Shown here: positions 17,958 to 26,140 of the stretch, one piece after another
Layout of the letters: each line of letters starts with the position of its first letter
Position numbering within the stretch: the first letter of the stretch is position 1
Translations under genes and position numbers: made by a program
The notes under the pieces: generated by a model
Database searches by the model: none
Told to the model about the DNA's origin: nothing
Seen by the model: only the letters and a program-made list of their open reading frames with translations
Assembly: GCA_903911145.1 (NCBI GenBank)
Contig: CAIWCD010000039.1
Location: 124,001 to 188,000, forward strand
Direction of reading: 5' to 3'
Source of the DNA: an uncultured delta proteobacterium
GTDB taxonomy: Bacteria > Myxococcota > Myxococcia > Myxococcales > 40CM-4-68-19
Length of the DNA stretch: 64,000 nt

Positions 17958-18303
17958 CCGCAGGGCACCGGGTCTTCTGGCCGTGCTCAAACATGCATCC
18001 GCGGCCGACGTAGAAGCGCGCTCCGCTCGTCGAGGGGAGGGGCCGCTCCTGAACTGCGCGCGGCCAGAAGACCCGGCTGCCCTGCGGCTTGGACCGGACG
18101 AAAAAGTGCGGCGCGAGATTCGCTCGAACCCGGACTGCGCGTCTCTTTCGCTGTGCTCTCTTTGTCCGGTCCAAGCAAAGGAGCGGTGCTTCACGTCGTG
18201 GCCGCGCGCAGGTCAGGAGCCGCCGCACCACTCCCCGCAGCGAGCACGGACGCCAGCCGCGGATGCATGTTTGAGCACGGCCACGACGTGAAGCGCCGCT
18301 CCT
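17958..18303. repeat. Three consecutive large stem-loops filling a convergent intergenic gap; outer two share a loop sequence in opposite orientation
   Basis: The 347 bases between the two converging stop codons hold no gene. Hairpin 1 has arms 17958-17983 and 18061-18087 (26/27 bases, one extra base) around a 77-base loop. Hairpin 2 has arms 18087-18103 and about 18160-18176 (GCTTGGACCGGAC with its exact complement, extended by a G-U pair and three A-U pairs). Hairpin 3 has arms 18179-18204 and 18278-18303 (26 bases, one mismatch) around a 73-base loop. The loop of hairpin 3, reversed and complemented, aligns end to end with that of hairpin 1. It includes an exact 27-base match (17979-18005 with 18256-18282) and a 20/21 match (18046-18066 with 18199-18219). 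The outer stems are unrelated in sequence. It may act as a bidirectional terminator or structured RNA/DNA element. Confidence 0.85.
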
Positions 18304-19081
18304 ATTGCGCAGCTGTCACTCGATCGTCGGTGAGTTCGTCGGTGCCGCCGAAGGCTTCGATCAAGAGGCGCGCAGCGACGGCGTCGGGCAGCTCGTCGGC
18401 CTCTGGTGCGGAAGGCATCTCGATCGACAGGGCCGCGCGCGCGCAGCACTCCTCGAGGAGGAAGACAGCGCCGTTGCGCAGGCGGGCCCGGTCGCGGCCG
18501 AGATCGAGCGCGGCAGAGCAGTGCGGGCAGCGGCGCGAGAGATCGAGCAGGGCTGCCTCGCCGAAGCGCCAGACCCCTTGCTCGCCCGGCCCTCCCGCGA
18601 GCGGTGTGCTCTCCCGACCGCACTGGGCGCAGACGAGCGCATCGGGGACCATCGGCATGAGGAGGAACCGCTCGTGCGCGACAACGTAGAGCGTGTAGTC
18701 GCGCCAGCCGCCGACGTCGCTTTCGCCATCCTGCGCGTAGGGGTCGCGGCGCTCTTCCTGTTCGAGCCAGACCATCTGCGTGACGAGCGTCGCCGTCCCT
18801 GCGCCGCCGAGGAGCGCGCCCGCGCTGGCGATGGCCGGGAGCTCCTGCTCGTTCACCTCCCCGAGCTCCGCGCCTGGCGCGGGCGGGAGCGTGAGGCGCT
18901 CGAGAGAGACCTCGTCGGCGGGATTGAGGAAATCGAGTTCGCAGAGTCCGCGCCAGAGAGGAGAGACGCGCATCAAAGGGATCTCGCGCGACAGGTCGTC
19001 GGGCAGGATCCAGCGCCGATGGACGAGCAGGCGCCCCTCCGGCGTGCGGACAGGATCAACGCGCTCGCGGTGCACGGCCAT
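18302..19081 (-). CDS. Hypothetical protein with a C-terminal zinc-ribbon-like CxxC pair
   Basis: The 259-residue protein starts at ATG with AGAGAGG eight bases upstream. There is no signal peptide, so it is probably cytoplasmic. The N-terminal two-thirds is acidic and mixed alpha/beta. Residues about 160-205 contain CAQCG and CPHCS separated by about 35 residues, consistent with one zinc-ribbon or rubredoxin-like knuckle. A Cys pair (ECC) follows. It lies 42 bases downstream of the CpaF-like ATPase gene on the same strand and is likely co-transcribed with it. I recognise no family. The last bases of the gene lie inside hairpin 3 of the stem-loop array. Confidence 0.65.
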   Translation of the reverse strand: MAVHRERVDPVRTPEGRLLVHRRWILPDDLSREIPLMRVSPLWRGLCELDFLNPADEVSLERLTLPPAPGAELGEVNEQELPAIASAGALLGGAGTATLVTQMVWLEQEERRDPYAQDGESDVGGWRDYTLYVVAHERFLLMPMVPDALVCAQCGRESTPLAGGPGEQGVWRFGEAALLDLSRRCPHCSAALDLGRDRARLRNGAVFLLEECCARAALSIEMPSAPEADELPDAVAARLLIEAFGGTDELTDDRVTAAQ

Positions 19082-19123
19082 GACGAAAACCTCTCTTGCT
19101 TGAAGCGGGGTGTGGCCGCGCGG

Positions 19124-20869
19124 CTACTTGCGCGGAGGGCGACGCGCGCCGGGATTGGTCGCGTCTTCGTCGACGGCTGGCTGCGCCTTGAGCAGCGGGT
19201 TGCGCGTGATCAGCGTGCTCTCGTAGGGCAGCGACGCTTCCATCTCCGCCGCGAGCTCGGGGTCGAGCTGGATCGAGGAGTTGGGCGCGGCCGTCATCGG
19301 CGCAGGTGGTCGCGAAGCCGCACTGGGCGCGGGCGCGCGCTTCTTCTCTGCAGGCAGCGGCGGCGGCGGCGTGGCCACGGGGGTCGCGCGCACAGCTCCG
19401 GGCGCGCGCACCTTTCCCGTCGAGCTCGGCGCAGAGCTCGGCGCGCGATTCGTCGAGTCGGTCTGCTCGTCGCTCGTCGCGAACGCCGGTGCTTCCGCGA
19501 TCGCTTCGCCCGGGGCTCTCGCCGCGACGGGCGCGGAGGGCTCCGCAGCCGGCGAAGCAGCCGGACTCTCGTGCCGCGCAACGGCCGCTGCTGCGACGGC
19601 TGGTGGCGCAAGGATCGGAGTCGCGATCGTTGGTGTAGCAATGATTGGTACACCAACCATCTCGGCGACCGGCGGCGCGGAGGCCGCGGCCAGGCTCTCC
19701 TCCTTGCGCGCCAGATCCTTCGCCCAGAGCGTGCGTGCGCCGAGGCCCGCTGCGAAGAGCGCCGGGGCCGGCAGCCCTTGCGCTTCGGGATCGAAGAACG
19801 ACGCGGGAAGGTCGATGCCGTTCGCTTTCAGCTTGGGGAAGAAGGTCGGCAAGACTCCCGTGGGCACGTGGCGCCCGAGCACCTCTCCATTCGGCCCGCG
19901 CCCCTCGTTCTCGAAGACGAACAGCTCCTGCACCCGGTACTCGCCCACCTCGTCGAGCGGCAGCGCCTCGGCGACGCTCGTCACTTTGCGCTTGCCGTCG
20001 TGGAGCCGCTCGCAGCAGACGACCAGATGCACGGCCGAAGCGACCTGCGCGCGCACCGCCCGCAGAGGGAGGTCGACACCCGACAAGAGACAAAGTGACT
20101 CTAAACGTCTCAGTGTATCAACCGGCGTATTGGCGTGCGCAGTCGTGAGAGTGCCGCCGTGGCCGGTATTCATCGCCTGCAGCAAGTAGAAGCACTCGCC
20201 CCCGCGCACTTCGCCGACCACGATGCGATCGGGACGCAGGCGCAGCGCCGAGTGGAGCAGATCGCCGATGTTGATCTCGCCCTTGCCCAGCTTGTCCGCG
20301 GGCCGACTCTCGAGCGTGACGATGTGCGGCTGGTGCAGCTGCAGCTCGGCCGAATCCTCGATGGTGAGGATCCGCTCGTGCGGCGCGATCATCGAGGAGA
20401 GCGCGTTGAGCAGCGACGTCTTTCCCGAGCCGGTGCCGCCCGCGACGACGATGTTGAGCCGCAGCTCGATCGCCGCGCGCAGCAGCTGCACGAGCTCCGG
20501 CGTCACCGACCCGAACTCGACGAGCTTCTCCATGCTCAGCCGCTCGGCGAAGAACTTCCGGATCGAGATGGTCGTGCCTTTGCGTGCCACCGGCCCGAGC
20601 ACGACGTGGATGCGGCTCCCGTCGGGAAGCCGCGCATCGAGCCGCGGCCGCTCCTCGGTGAGCGGTCGTCCGACGAACTGGGCCATGTTGCGCGCGGCCG
20701 CGAGCAGACCCTCTTCGGTGAACGCGCAGTCGGTGCGCGACAGCCGCCCGGCCTTCTCGATCCAGACCTCACGCGGGCCGTTGATCAGGATCTCCGAGAC
20801 GTCTTGATCATCGAGCAGCGGCACGATCGGCTTCAGGAAGGCGCGGAGGCTTTCGGCGAACATACTCAT
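19124..20869 (-). CDS. cpaF: CpaF/TadA-type secretion ATPase with a long low-complexity C-terminal tail
   Basis: The 581-residue protein starts at ATG 20869; upstream frame-open sequence is excluded because it is non-coding in style. It is the hexameric motor family of type IV/Tad pilus and type II/IV secretion. The N-terminal domain carries DVSEILINGPREVWIE. Walker A is GGTGSGKT (144-151). The Asp box follows (RILTIEDSAELQL), then Walker B (LRPDRIVVGEVRGGE) and the His box (GHGGTLTTAHAN). Beyond residue about 390 a 190-residue Ala/Pro/Thr/Ser tail replaces the usual end. Parts of it are encoded by dispersed repeats (19310-19332, 19622-19664). No other tad/cpa gene is in the window. Confidence 0.88.
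   Translation of the reverse strand: MSMFAESLRAFLKPIVPLLDDQDVSEILINGPREVWIEKAGRLSRTDCAFTEEGLLAAARNMAQFVGRPLTEERPRLDARLPDGSRIHVVLGPVARKGTTISIRKFFAERLSMEKLVEFGSVTPELVQLLRAAIELRLNIVVAGGTGSGKTSLLNALSSMIAPHERILTIEDSAELQLHQPHIVTLESRPADKLGKGEINIGDLLHSALRLRPDRIVVGEVRGGECFYLLQAMNTGHGGTLTTAHANTPVDTLRRLESLCLLSGVDLPLRAVRAQVASAVHLVVCCERLHDGKRKVTSVAEALPLDEVGEYRVQELFVFENEGRGPNGEVLGRHVPTGVLPTFFPKLKANGIDLPASFFDPEAQGLPAPALFAAGLGARTLWAKDLARKEESLAAASAPPVAEMVGVPIIATPTIATPILAPPAVAAAAVARHESPAASPAAEPSAPVAARAPGEAIAEAPAFATSDEQTDSTNRAPSSAPSSTGKVRAPGAVRATPVATPPPPLPAEKKRAPAPSAASRPPAPMTAAPNSSIQLDPELAAEMEASLPYESTLITRNPLLKAQPAVDEDATNPGARRPPRK
19310..19332 (+). repeat. Dispersed GC-rich repeat (type G), copy 2
   Basis: TCGCGAAGCC followed by the core CCGCaCTGGGcGCGG. 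It lies within the tail-coding part of the CpaF-like gene (translated on the other strand). Confidence 0.65.
19622..19664. repeat. AT-rich palindrome (type P), full copy inside cpaF
   Basis: Near-perfect palindrome centred on 19643: GTTGGTGTA (19629-19637) pairs with TACACCAAC (19649-19657), with the inner CAAT-g-ATTG also paired and only a few mismatches out to 19622-19664. It encodes residues about 405-418 of the ATPase tail (VGVPIIATPTIATP), an unusually Ile/Thr-rich stretch. Confidence 0.75.
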
Positions 20870-20902
20870 GGTGGGGAAGGTATCACTGGTGGTGCGTGGT
20901 GG

Positions 20903-21006
20903 GCGGCGCGGCGTGGATCGATCCTCGCGCGGTGCTCGCTCTGGAATTCCCGCGAGGGGAATTCCAGAGCTGTGCGCGGTCGCGAGGATCGACTCCCCGC
21001 CGCGCC
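20903..21006. repeat. Large imperfect hairpin upstream of cpaF
   Basis: Inverted repeat of about 104 bases with a 7-base loop (CGCGAGG, 20951-20957). The top stem is CTCTGGAATTCC/GGAATTCCAGAG (12 bases, exact), the middle stem TCGATCCTCGCG/CGCGAGGATCGA (12 bases, exact), and the base GGCGCGGCG/CGCCGCGCC. Short bulges separate the three. It lies in the divergent gap between cpaF and the TPR gene. It could be a structured 5' leader, an operator region or a mobile-element remnant. Confidence 0.75.
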
Positions 21007-21041
21007 TTGGCGCTGCAGCATTGATGTCCGGGACAAAGCGG

Positions 21042-21111
21042 GCGTGATGGGTGGTGCCGCTGATCGCGTGATGAGTTGCGCCCATGGTTGCGTGATGCGT
21101 GATGCGTGGTG
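21042..21111. repeat. Cluster of GCGTGATG direct repeats in the divergent gap
   Basis: GCGTGATG occurs at 21042-21049, 21066-21073, 21090-21097 and 21097-21104, followed by GCGTGGTG at 21104-21111. A further GCGTGGTG lies on the other side of the hairpin (20894-20901). The first three are spaced exactly 24 bases apart, close to two helical turns and a bit. The cluster looks like a regulator-binding array or a decayed tandem repeat. A short palindrome TGTCCgGGACA lies at 21025-21035. Apart from these and the hairpin I see no gene between 20870 and 21211. Confidence 0.55.
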
Positions 21112-21211
21112 CGTCTCGGTGCTTCGTCACGATTTGCTTGTTCTCCCGAGTCGGGTGCAAGGAGTGGGGCGTTCGTGCGTAGGGTCTGCAGGCGGGTACT
21201 CGGAGGATTCG

Positions 21212-22042
21212 ATGGCGAGCCAAAAGAGTAAGTCGAGCGGCGCGAGTCAGGCGAAGGCGGCGGCGAAGAAGATGATCGGGCGCGTCGCGGCGAAGGCGGG
21301 CGGCGTGAAGAAGGCGGCGGTGGCGCAGGCGCAGAAGAGCGTCGGGCGTGCGCGCGCGAAGTTGCCGGCGGCAGCGGCTCCATCGAGCGGGCCGACTCGC
21401 GATGCAGGCGGGGCTCTTCCCGATGCCACGCTGCGCGAGATGGCCGAGCGGGCGGGCGAGCGGCTCAAGGCTGCGTTTGAAGAGGTCCGCACCAAGGCGA
21501 CTCCGGCGGCGAAGAGCGCGGCCGAGAGCACGAAGAAGTTCGCTGTCGATCTCGAAGGTGGCTTGAGCGAAGCGTTCGGGAAGATCAGCGAGCAGGCGCA
21601 GGATCTGATGGCCAAGGGCGAGCACACGCGCGTGCGCATCAAGTTCCGCGGGCGCCAGCTGGCCGAGCTGCCCATCGCCGCTGTCGCGGCCGCCGAGGTC
21701 GCGAGCATCTGGTGGTTCGGCCCGCTTCGCCTGCTGCTTGGTCACGTCGTCGGCAAGGCCGTGCTCGATGTCGAGTTCGTCTCCAACGCCGACGCGCACG
21801 TCGCAGAAGGTCGCGCCCAGCTCGCCGACGGAGAGCTCGCGTTGGCTCTGGCTGCATTCGATCTCGCGCTGAAGATGGATCGCCGCCACGCAGGCGCCTG
21901 GCTGGGCCGCGGCGTTGCGCTCAAGCTGCGCGGAGATCCGGCGCAGGCCCGGGCCGCGTTCGAGCAGGCCGAACAGTGCGATCCTCACGGGGAGTCTGGC
22001 CGCGAGGCGCGCCGCTATCTCGACAAGCTCGACGCGAAATAG
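21212..22042 (+). CDS. TPR protein with Ala/Lys-rich N-terminus and possible DUF4342-like segment
   Basis: The 276-residue protein starts at ATG 21212 with GGAGG six bases upstream. The first 60 residues are Ala/Lys-rich and likely disordered. Residues about 75-135 form a helical region. A short beta/hydrophobic block follows (RVRIKFRGRQLAELPIAAV ... WWFGPLRLLLG, about 143-180) that resembles DUF4342. The C-terminal 85 residues hold two TPR-like units (ELALALAAFDLALKMDRRHA, DPAQARAAFEQAEQCDPHG). There is no signal peptide. A role as a cytoplasmic scaffold is a guess. The stop codon is part of a short palindrome. Confidence 0.65.
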   Translation: MASQKSKSSGASQAKAAAKKMIGRVAAKAGGVKKAAVAQAQKSVGRARAKLPAAAAPSSGPTRDAGGALPDATLREMAERAGERLKAAFEEVRTKATPAAKSAAESTKKFAVDLEGGLSEAFGKISEQAQDLMAKGEHTRVRIKFRGRQLAELPIAAVAAAEVASIWWFGPLRLLLGHVVGKAVLDVEFVSNADAHVAEGRAQLADGELALALAAFDLALKMDRRHAGAWLGRGVALKLRGDPAQARAAFEQAEQCDPHGESGREARRYLDKLDAK

Positions 22043-22058
22043 TTGTCGAATACAACTA
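22040..22058. repeat. Short AT-rich palindrome (type Q) at the stop codon
   Basis: TAGTTGT-CGAAT-ACAACTA, seven-base exact arms and a five-base loop; the first arm includes the TAG stop of the TPR gene. Read on the other strand, the sequence at 55835-55851 matches its inner 17 bases at 16 positions, so it is a dispersed element rather than a chance hairpin. It could act as a weak terminator before gyrA. Confidence 0.6.
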
Positions 22059-22202
22059 ATTCCTCCGGCCCGGCGAGGCTGTCCCCAGCTTCGCGGCTCT
22101 CAAAATCGCTGGCTTCCCCCCTCTGCACAGGGTAGAAAACCGCTCCCATTCTGGCAGCGGTGAGACGCGATTTTTCGCGCGCCGCGAACAGGCGATCCGC
22201 AC

Positions 22203-24965
22203 ATGGCCGAGCCCACGTTCCTCACTCCCGTTCCTGTCGCCATCGAAGATGAGATGCGGCAGGCGTATCTCGACTATTCGATGTCGGTCATCGTCGGCCG
22301 CGCGCTGCCCGACGTGCGCGATGGCCTCAAGCCCGTGCACCGCCGCATCCTCTACGCGATGTACGAGCAGGGGATGCTGCACAACCGGCGCTACTCGAAG
22401 TGCGCCGGTACCGTCGGCGAAGTGCTCAAGAAGTATCACCCGCACGGCGACGCCTCGGTCTACGACGCGCTCGTGCGCTTGGCGCAGGAGTGGAACCTGC
22501 GCGCGCTGCTCGTCGACGGGCAGGGCAACTTCGGCTCGATCGATGGCGACTCGGCCGCCGCCTACCGCTACACGGAAGCGCGCCTGACGAAGCTCGCCGA
22601 GCTGATGCTTGCCGACATCGACAAGGAGACGGTCGACTTCGGGCCGAACTTCGACGACTCGACCACCGAGCCGCTCGTCCTGCCGACCCGCTTTCCCAAC
22701 CTGCTCGTCAACGGCTCGGCCGGTATCGCGGTCGGCATGGCGACGAACATTCCGCCGCACAATCTGGGCGAAGTGATCGAGAGCTCGCTCTATCTCGCCG
22801 ATCATCCGAACGCGGACCTGCGCGAGCTGCTCGACCCGAAGCTTGGCGGCACGCTGCCCGGCGGAATTCAGGGGCCGGACTTTCCCACCGGCGGATTCCT
22901 CCTCGGCATCGGCCCGATCCGCGCGCTCTACGAGACGGGACGCGCAATTCTCAAGATGCGCGCCAAGGTCGATGTCGAGACCGACAAGAAGACCGGCCGC
23001 GACACCATCGTCGTTCTCGAGGTGCCCTACCAGGTCAACAAGGCGCGCGCGGTCCAGGCGATCGCCGAGCTGGTCAAGGAGAAGCGCATCGAGGGGATCA
23101 GCGACCTGCGCGACGAGTCCTCGCGCGAGGGGATCCGCGCCGTCGTCGAGACCAAGCGGGACGCGGTCACGGCGGTGGTGCTGAACAATCTCTACGCCCA
23201 CTCCTCACTCTTCCAGGACACGTTCGGCGCGACGCTGCTCTCGATCGACGGCGGCCAGCCCAAGACGTACGGGCTCAAGTCGATGCTCGAGGCGTTCATC
23301 GCGCACCGCCGCGACGTCGTCACGCGCCGGTCGCGCTACGAGCTGCGCAAGGCGCTCGAGCGCGAGCACATCCTCCTCGGCTACAAGATCGCGCTCGATC
23401 ACATCGACGAGATCATCGCGGTCATCAAGGCCTCGGGTGATCGCGAAGTCGCGAGCGAGCGGCTGCAGTCGATGTTCGGCCTCTCGGAGATCCAGGCGAA
23501 GGCCATCCTCGAGATGCAGCTCCAGCGCCTCACCGGTCTGGAGAAGCAGAAGATCATCGATGAGCTGACTGAAGTGCAGGCGACCATCATGCGGCTGCGC
23601 GCGATCCTCGGCGATCCGGCTCTGCTGCTCGCGGTCATCAAGGACGAGCTGCGCGAGGTGCAGACCGAGTTCGCCGACAAGCGCCGCACCGAGATCATCA
23701 ACTCGGCGGACGATCTCTCCGACGAGGATCTGATCGCGCGCGAGGACATGGTCGTGACGGTCAGCCACACCGGCTACGTCAAGCGCAACCCGGTCTCGCT
23801 CTATCGCGCGCAGAAGCGCGGCGGTCGCGGCAAGACCGGCGCGCAGGCGCAGGACGACGACTTCATCGAGCAGATCTTCGTCGCCTCGACGCACGCGTTC
23901 CTGCTGCTCTTCACCGATCAGGGTCGCGTCTTCTGGCTCAAGGTCCACGAGCTGCCGCAGGCCGGCCGCCAGGCGCGCGGCAAGGCGATCATCAATCTCG
24001 TCCAGCTCGCCGAGAACGAGAAGATCGCGACCATCCTCCCGGTCAAGGAGCTCAAAGGCCGTCCGGGTGTCGATGACGATGCCGAGTCGGGCGAACTTGC
24101 CGCTGACGATGTCGCTCCGGCGCTCGAGGCCGCCGCGGCTGAACTTCCGGCCGACCAGGTTGACGCCGAGGCGCCGGGAATCGATCCGGCGCAGGCGAGC
24201 GAAGGGGCTGCACCTGCCGGCGGGCCATTCCTGCTCTTCGTGACGAAGAAGGGCGTGGTCAAGCGCACCGCTCTCGCCGCGTTCTCGCGCCCACGCCCGT
24301 CGGGCCTGCGCGCGCTCTCGATCCGCGAGGACGACGCGCTCGTCACCGTGCTGTTCGGCGAGGGCAACGAGGACGTGCTCATCAACACCGCGACCGGCAT
24401 CGCCATCCGCTTCCCGCAGAAGGAGGTCCGCGCGATGGGCCGCTCTGCAGCAGGCGTCAAGGGGATCACGCTCGAAGCCGGAGACACGGTCGTCGCTGCT
24501 GAGCTCGCCCGCGCAGGCGCGACGCTCTTGACGGTGACGGAGAAGGGCTACGGCAAGCGGAGCGCGCTGGCCGAGTACCGGCGCACGCATCGCGGCGGCA
24601 AGGGGATCATCGACATCAAGACCAGCGATCGCAACGGGCCGGTCGTCGCCGTCGCGCAGGTCACCGATGCCGACGAGCTGATGCTCATCACCAACAAAGG
24701 CATGCTCATCCGCACGCGCATCGCGGAGATCAGCGTCATCGGGCGCAACACGCAGGGCGTGCGGCTCATCGATCTCCAGCAGGAGGGCGAGAAGGTCGTC
24801 GGCGCGACGGTGGCTCCGGAGGATCGCGAGGCCGATGCGGCAGCGGCTGCGGCCGAAGAGGGGCTCGCCGAAGATGGCTCGGCTGCAGCTGGTACCGAGC
24901 CGGCCGCGAGCGATGACGGACCGAAGGGCGGGTCGGACGACGGCTCTGGTGGCGGCGCCGCGTAG
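22203..24965 (+). CDS. gyrA: DNA gyrase subunit A
   Basis: The 920-residue protein is the DNA-cleaving subunit of gyrase, which introduces negative supercoils with GyrB. The N-terminal domain has [19 protein letters not shown] and [10 protein letters not shown]. The catalytic Tyr123 is in YRYTEARL. The position equivalent to E. coli Ser83 is Ala84, as in mycobacteria; Asp88 corresponds to Asp87. The C-terminal beta-pinwheel contains a GyrA-box-like RGGRGKTG, as expected for gyrase rather than topoisomerase IV. An acidic, Ala-rich insertion (about residues 620-672) interrupts the pinwheel, and the C-terminus is an acidic Gly/Ser/Ala tail. No gyrB or dnaA is adjacent. Confidence 0.95.
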   Translation: MAEPTFLTPVPVAIEDEMRQAYLDYSMSVIVGRALPDVRDGLKPVHRRILYAMYEQGMLHNRRYSKCAGTVGEVLKKYHPHGDASVYDALVRLAQEWNLRALLVDGQGNFGSIDGDSAAAYRYTEARLTKLAELMLADIDKETVDFGPNFDDSTTEPLVLPTRFPNLLVNGSAGIAVGMATNIPPHNLGEVIESSLYLADHPNADLRELLDPKLGGTLPGGIQGPDFPTGGFLLGIGPIRALYETGRAILKMRAKVDVETDKKTGRDTIVVLEVPYQVNKARAVQAIAELVKEKRIEGISDLRDESSREGIRAVVETKRDAVTAVVLNNLYAHSSLFQDTFGATLLSIDGGQPKTYGLKSMLEAFIAHRRDVVTRRSRYELRKALEREHILLGYKIALDHIDEIIAVIKASGDREVASERLQSMFGLSEIQAKAILEMQLQRLTGLEKQKIIDELTEVQATIMRLRAILGDPALLLAVIKDELREVQTEFADKRRTEIINSADDLSDEDLIAREDMVVTVSHTGYVKRNPVSLYRAQKRGGRGKTGAQAQDDDFIEQIFVASTHAFLLLFTDQGRVFWLKVHELPQAGRQARGKAIINLVQLAENEKIATILPVKELKGRPGVDDDAESGELAADDVAPALEAAAAELPADQVDAEAPGIDPAQASEGAAPAGGPFLLFVTKKGVVKRTALAAFSRPRPSGLRALSIREDDALVTVLFGEGNEDVLINTATGIAIRFPQKEVRAMGRSAAGVKGITLEAGDTVVAAELARAGATLLTVTEKGYGKRSALAEYRRTHRGGKGIIDIKTSDRNGPVVAVAQVTDADELMLITNKGMLIRTRIAEISVIGRNTQGVRLIDLQQEGEKVVGATVAPEDREADAAAAAAEEGLAEDGSAAAGTEPAASDDGPKGGSDDGSGGGAA

Positions 24966-25079
24966 TTTCCCGCCTTCACCGGCGCGCGCGTGCTGCCTGA
25001 CGCGCGCGCAATCATGCCGGCCTGCATCATGCTTTCGCCGTTGCGGAGCGGCGCGGGGATCTGGTAGCGAACTGCCCCC

Positions 25080-25967
25080 GTGCCCAATCGCTTCCACATC
25101 GAGCGCTCCGCTCTCCTGCTCGCTGCCTGCTCGCTTCTGGGCTGCGGCGGGCATGGCGGTCGTCTCGACGAAGCGCGCGAACTGGCGCTGGCCGGCCACT
25201 ACCGAGCAGCGCTCCTCGAAACGCGAACGCTCCTTTTCGCGCTCCCGGAATCGCGTGGCGACGAGGCCACCGAGAAGACGCGTCGGGGCGCGCTGAAGCT
25301 CGCGGGCGATCTCTGCGCGGTCCATCTCGACGACGCCCGCTGCGCCGCCGAAGAGTATCGCCAGCTGGTCAAGCAGTTCCCGACGGCACCCGAGTCCCTC
25401 GAAGCGCGTGAGCGGCTCGGCGACCTCTACTCTCGCCTCGACGACCCGCGCGACGCGCTTGAGGCCTGGCGCGACCAGGTGGCCACCGCGCCCGACCGCG
25501 CCGGAGCCGATGAAGTCGAGCTGAAGATCGCCCGCGCACTCGTCGATCAGGGCCGTCTGGAGGAGGCCCGCGCAGCCGCTGCCGAGCTTGCCTCGCGCTG
25601 GCCCGCATCGCCTCTCGTGCCGCGTGCTCTCCTTCTGTCCGCCTCGACCTTCCATCTCGAAGGCCGCTCGCTCGACGCGATCGCTGCCTACGCGAAGGTT
25701 GCGGCCGCCTATCCGCGCACCGATGTCGAGGCCGAGGCCCAGTTCGAGAGGGGAAACTGCCTCACCGAGCTCGGCGAGGATGCGCGCGCCGTCCAGGCCT
25801 TCACCGCCGCACTGGTGCGCCACGAGTCTCCTGAGTTGGTGCAGTTCGCGATGCAGCGGGCCCAGCGCCGCCTCGATCTGGTCCGTTCGGTGAAGCCCGG
25901 CAACGTCGCCGAGGTGTTCGATCGCGGCCTCGCGCGCGTGCAGCGCCGCTCCAGCGCCAGCGAATAA
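25080..25967 (+). CDS. TPR lipoprotein (BamD/YbgF-like architecture)
   Basis: The 295-residue protein starts at GTG 25080; the lipobox is LLGC (Cys22). The remainder is helical, with about six TPR-type repeats of around 35 residues (for example AAEEYRQLVKQFPTAPESLEA, DAIAAYAKVAAAYPRTDVEA, RAVQAFTAALVRHESPELV). The spacing and the FPTAP/YPRTD turn motifs resemble BamD, YbgF/CpoB and related outer-membrane lipoproteins. Which one cannot be decided: no bam, tol or pal gene is adjacent. Its downstream flank carries a copy of the dispersed GC-rich repeat. Confidence 0.75.
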   Translation: MPNRFHIERSALLLAACSLLGCGGHGGRLDEARELALAGHYRAALLETRTLLFALPESRGDEATEKTRRGALKLAGDLCAVHLDDARCAAEEYRQLVKQFPTAPESLEARERLGDLYSRLDDPRDALEAWRDQVATAPDRAGADEVELKIARALVDQGRLEEARAAAAELASRWPASPLVPRALLLSASTFHLEGRSLDAIAAYAKVAAAYPRTDVEAEAQFERGNCLTELGEDARAVQAFTAALVRHESPELVQFAMQRAQRRLDLVRSVKPGNVAEVFDRGLARVQRRSSASE

Positions 25968-25982
25968 CGGGCGCGCGCGCAG

Positions 25983-26011
25983 CCGCTCCCAGCGCGGTCC
26001 GCAGCGCGATC
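25983..26011 (-). repeat. Dispersed GC-rich repeat (type G), copy 7, opposite orientation
   Basis: Read on the minus strand: GATCGCG, seven bases, then CCGCgCTGGGaGCGG. It lies just after the stop codon of the TPR lipoprotein gene, between it and hemL. Confidence 0.6.
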
Positions 26012-26140
26012 GTGAGCAGAGGATTCTCCGGAGAAAAGCGAAGGCGGCCTCCTGGATTTCCGGAGACGCGCCCCGTGGCCTGCAGCCGGTCGTTGGGAAA
26101 CGGTGATCCCCGGTCGCAAGATCTGGTATCTGCGCGGACC

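Noticed and set aside
18118-18140. A tRNA T-loop-like TTCGAGC/GCTCGAA within hairpin 2
   Set aside because: No 5-base T stem, no acceptor stem and no anticodon arm can be formed around it.
17958-18303. Integron attC array or retron
   Set aside because: No integrase, cassette boundaries, attC core motifs or reverse transcriptase are seen nearby; the stem-loops only superficially resemble these.
20885-21988. Minus-strand extension of the cpaF frame beyond ATG 20869
   Set aside because: Would cover the hairpin and repeat gap and run antisense to the TPR gene; the conserved ATPase starts at 20869.
20870-22202. Replication origin suggested by repeats near gyrA
   Set aside because: No dnaA, dnaN or gyrB, and I see no convincing DnaA boxes; the octamers do not resemble them.
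23205-25823. An 872-residue minus-strand reading frame antisense to gyrA
   Set aside because: Arises from GyrA codon bias; Arg/Asp/His-rich and without motifs.
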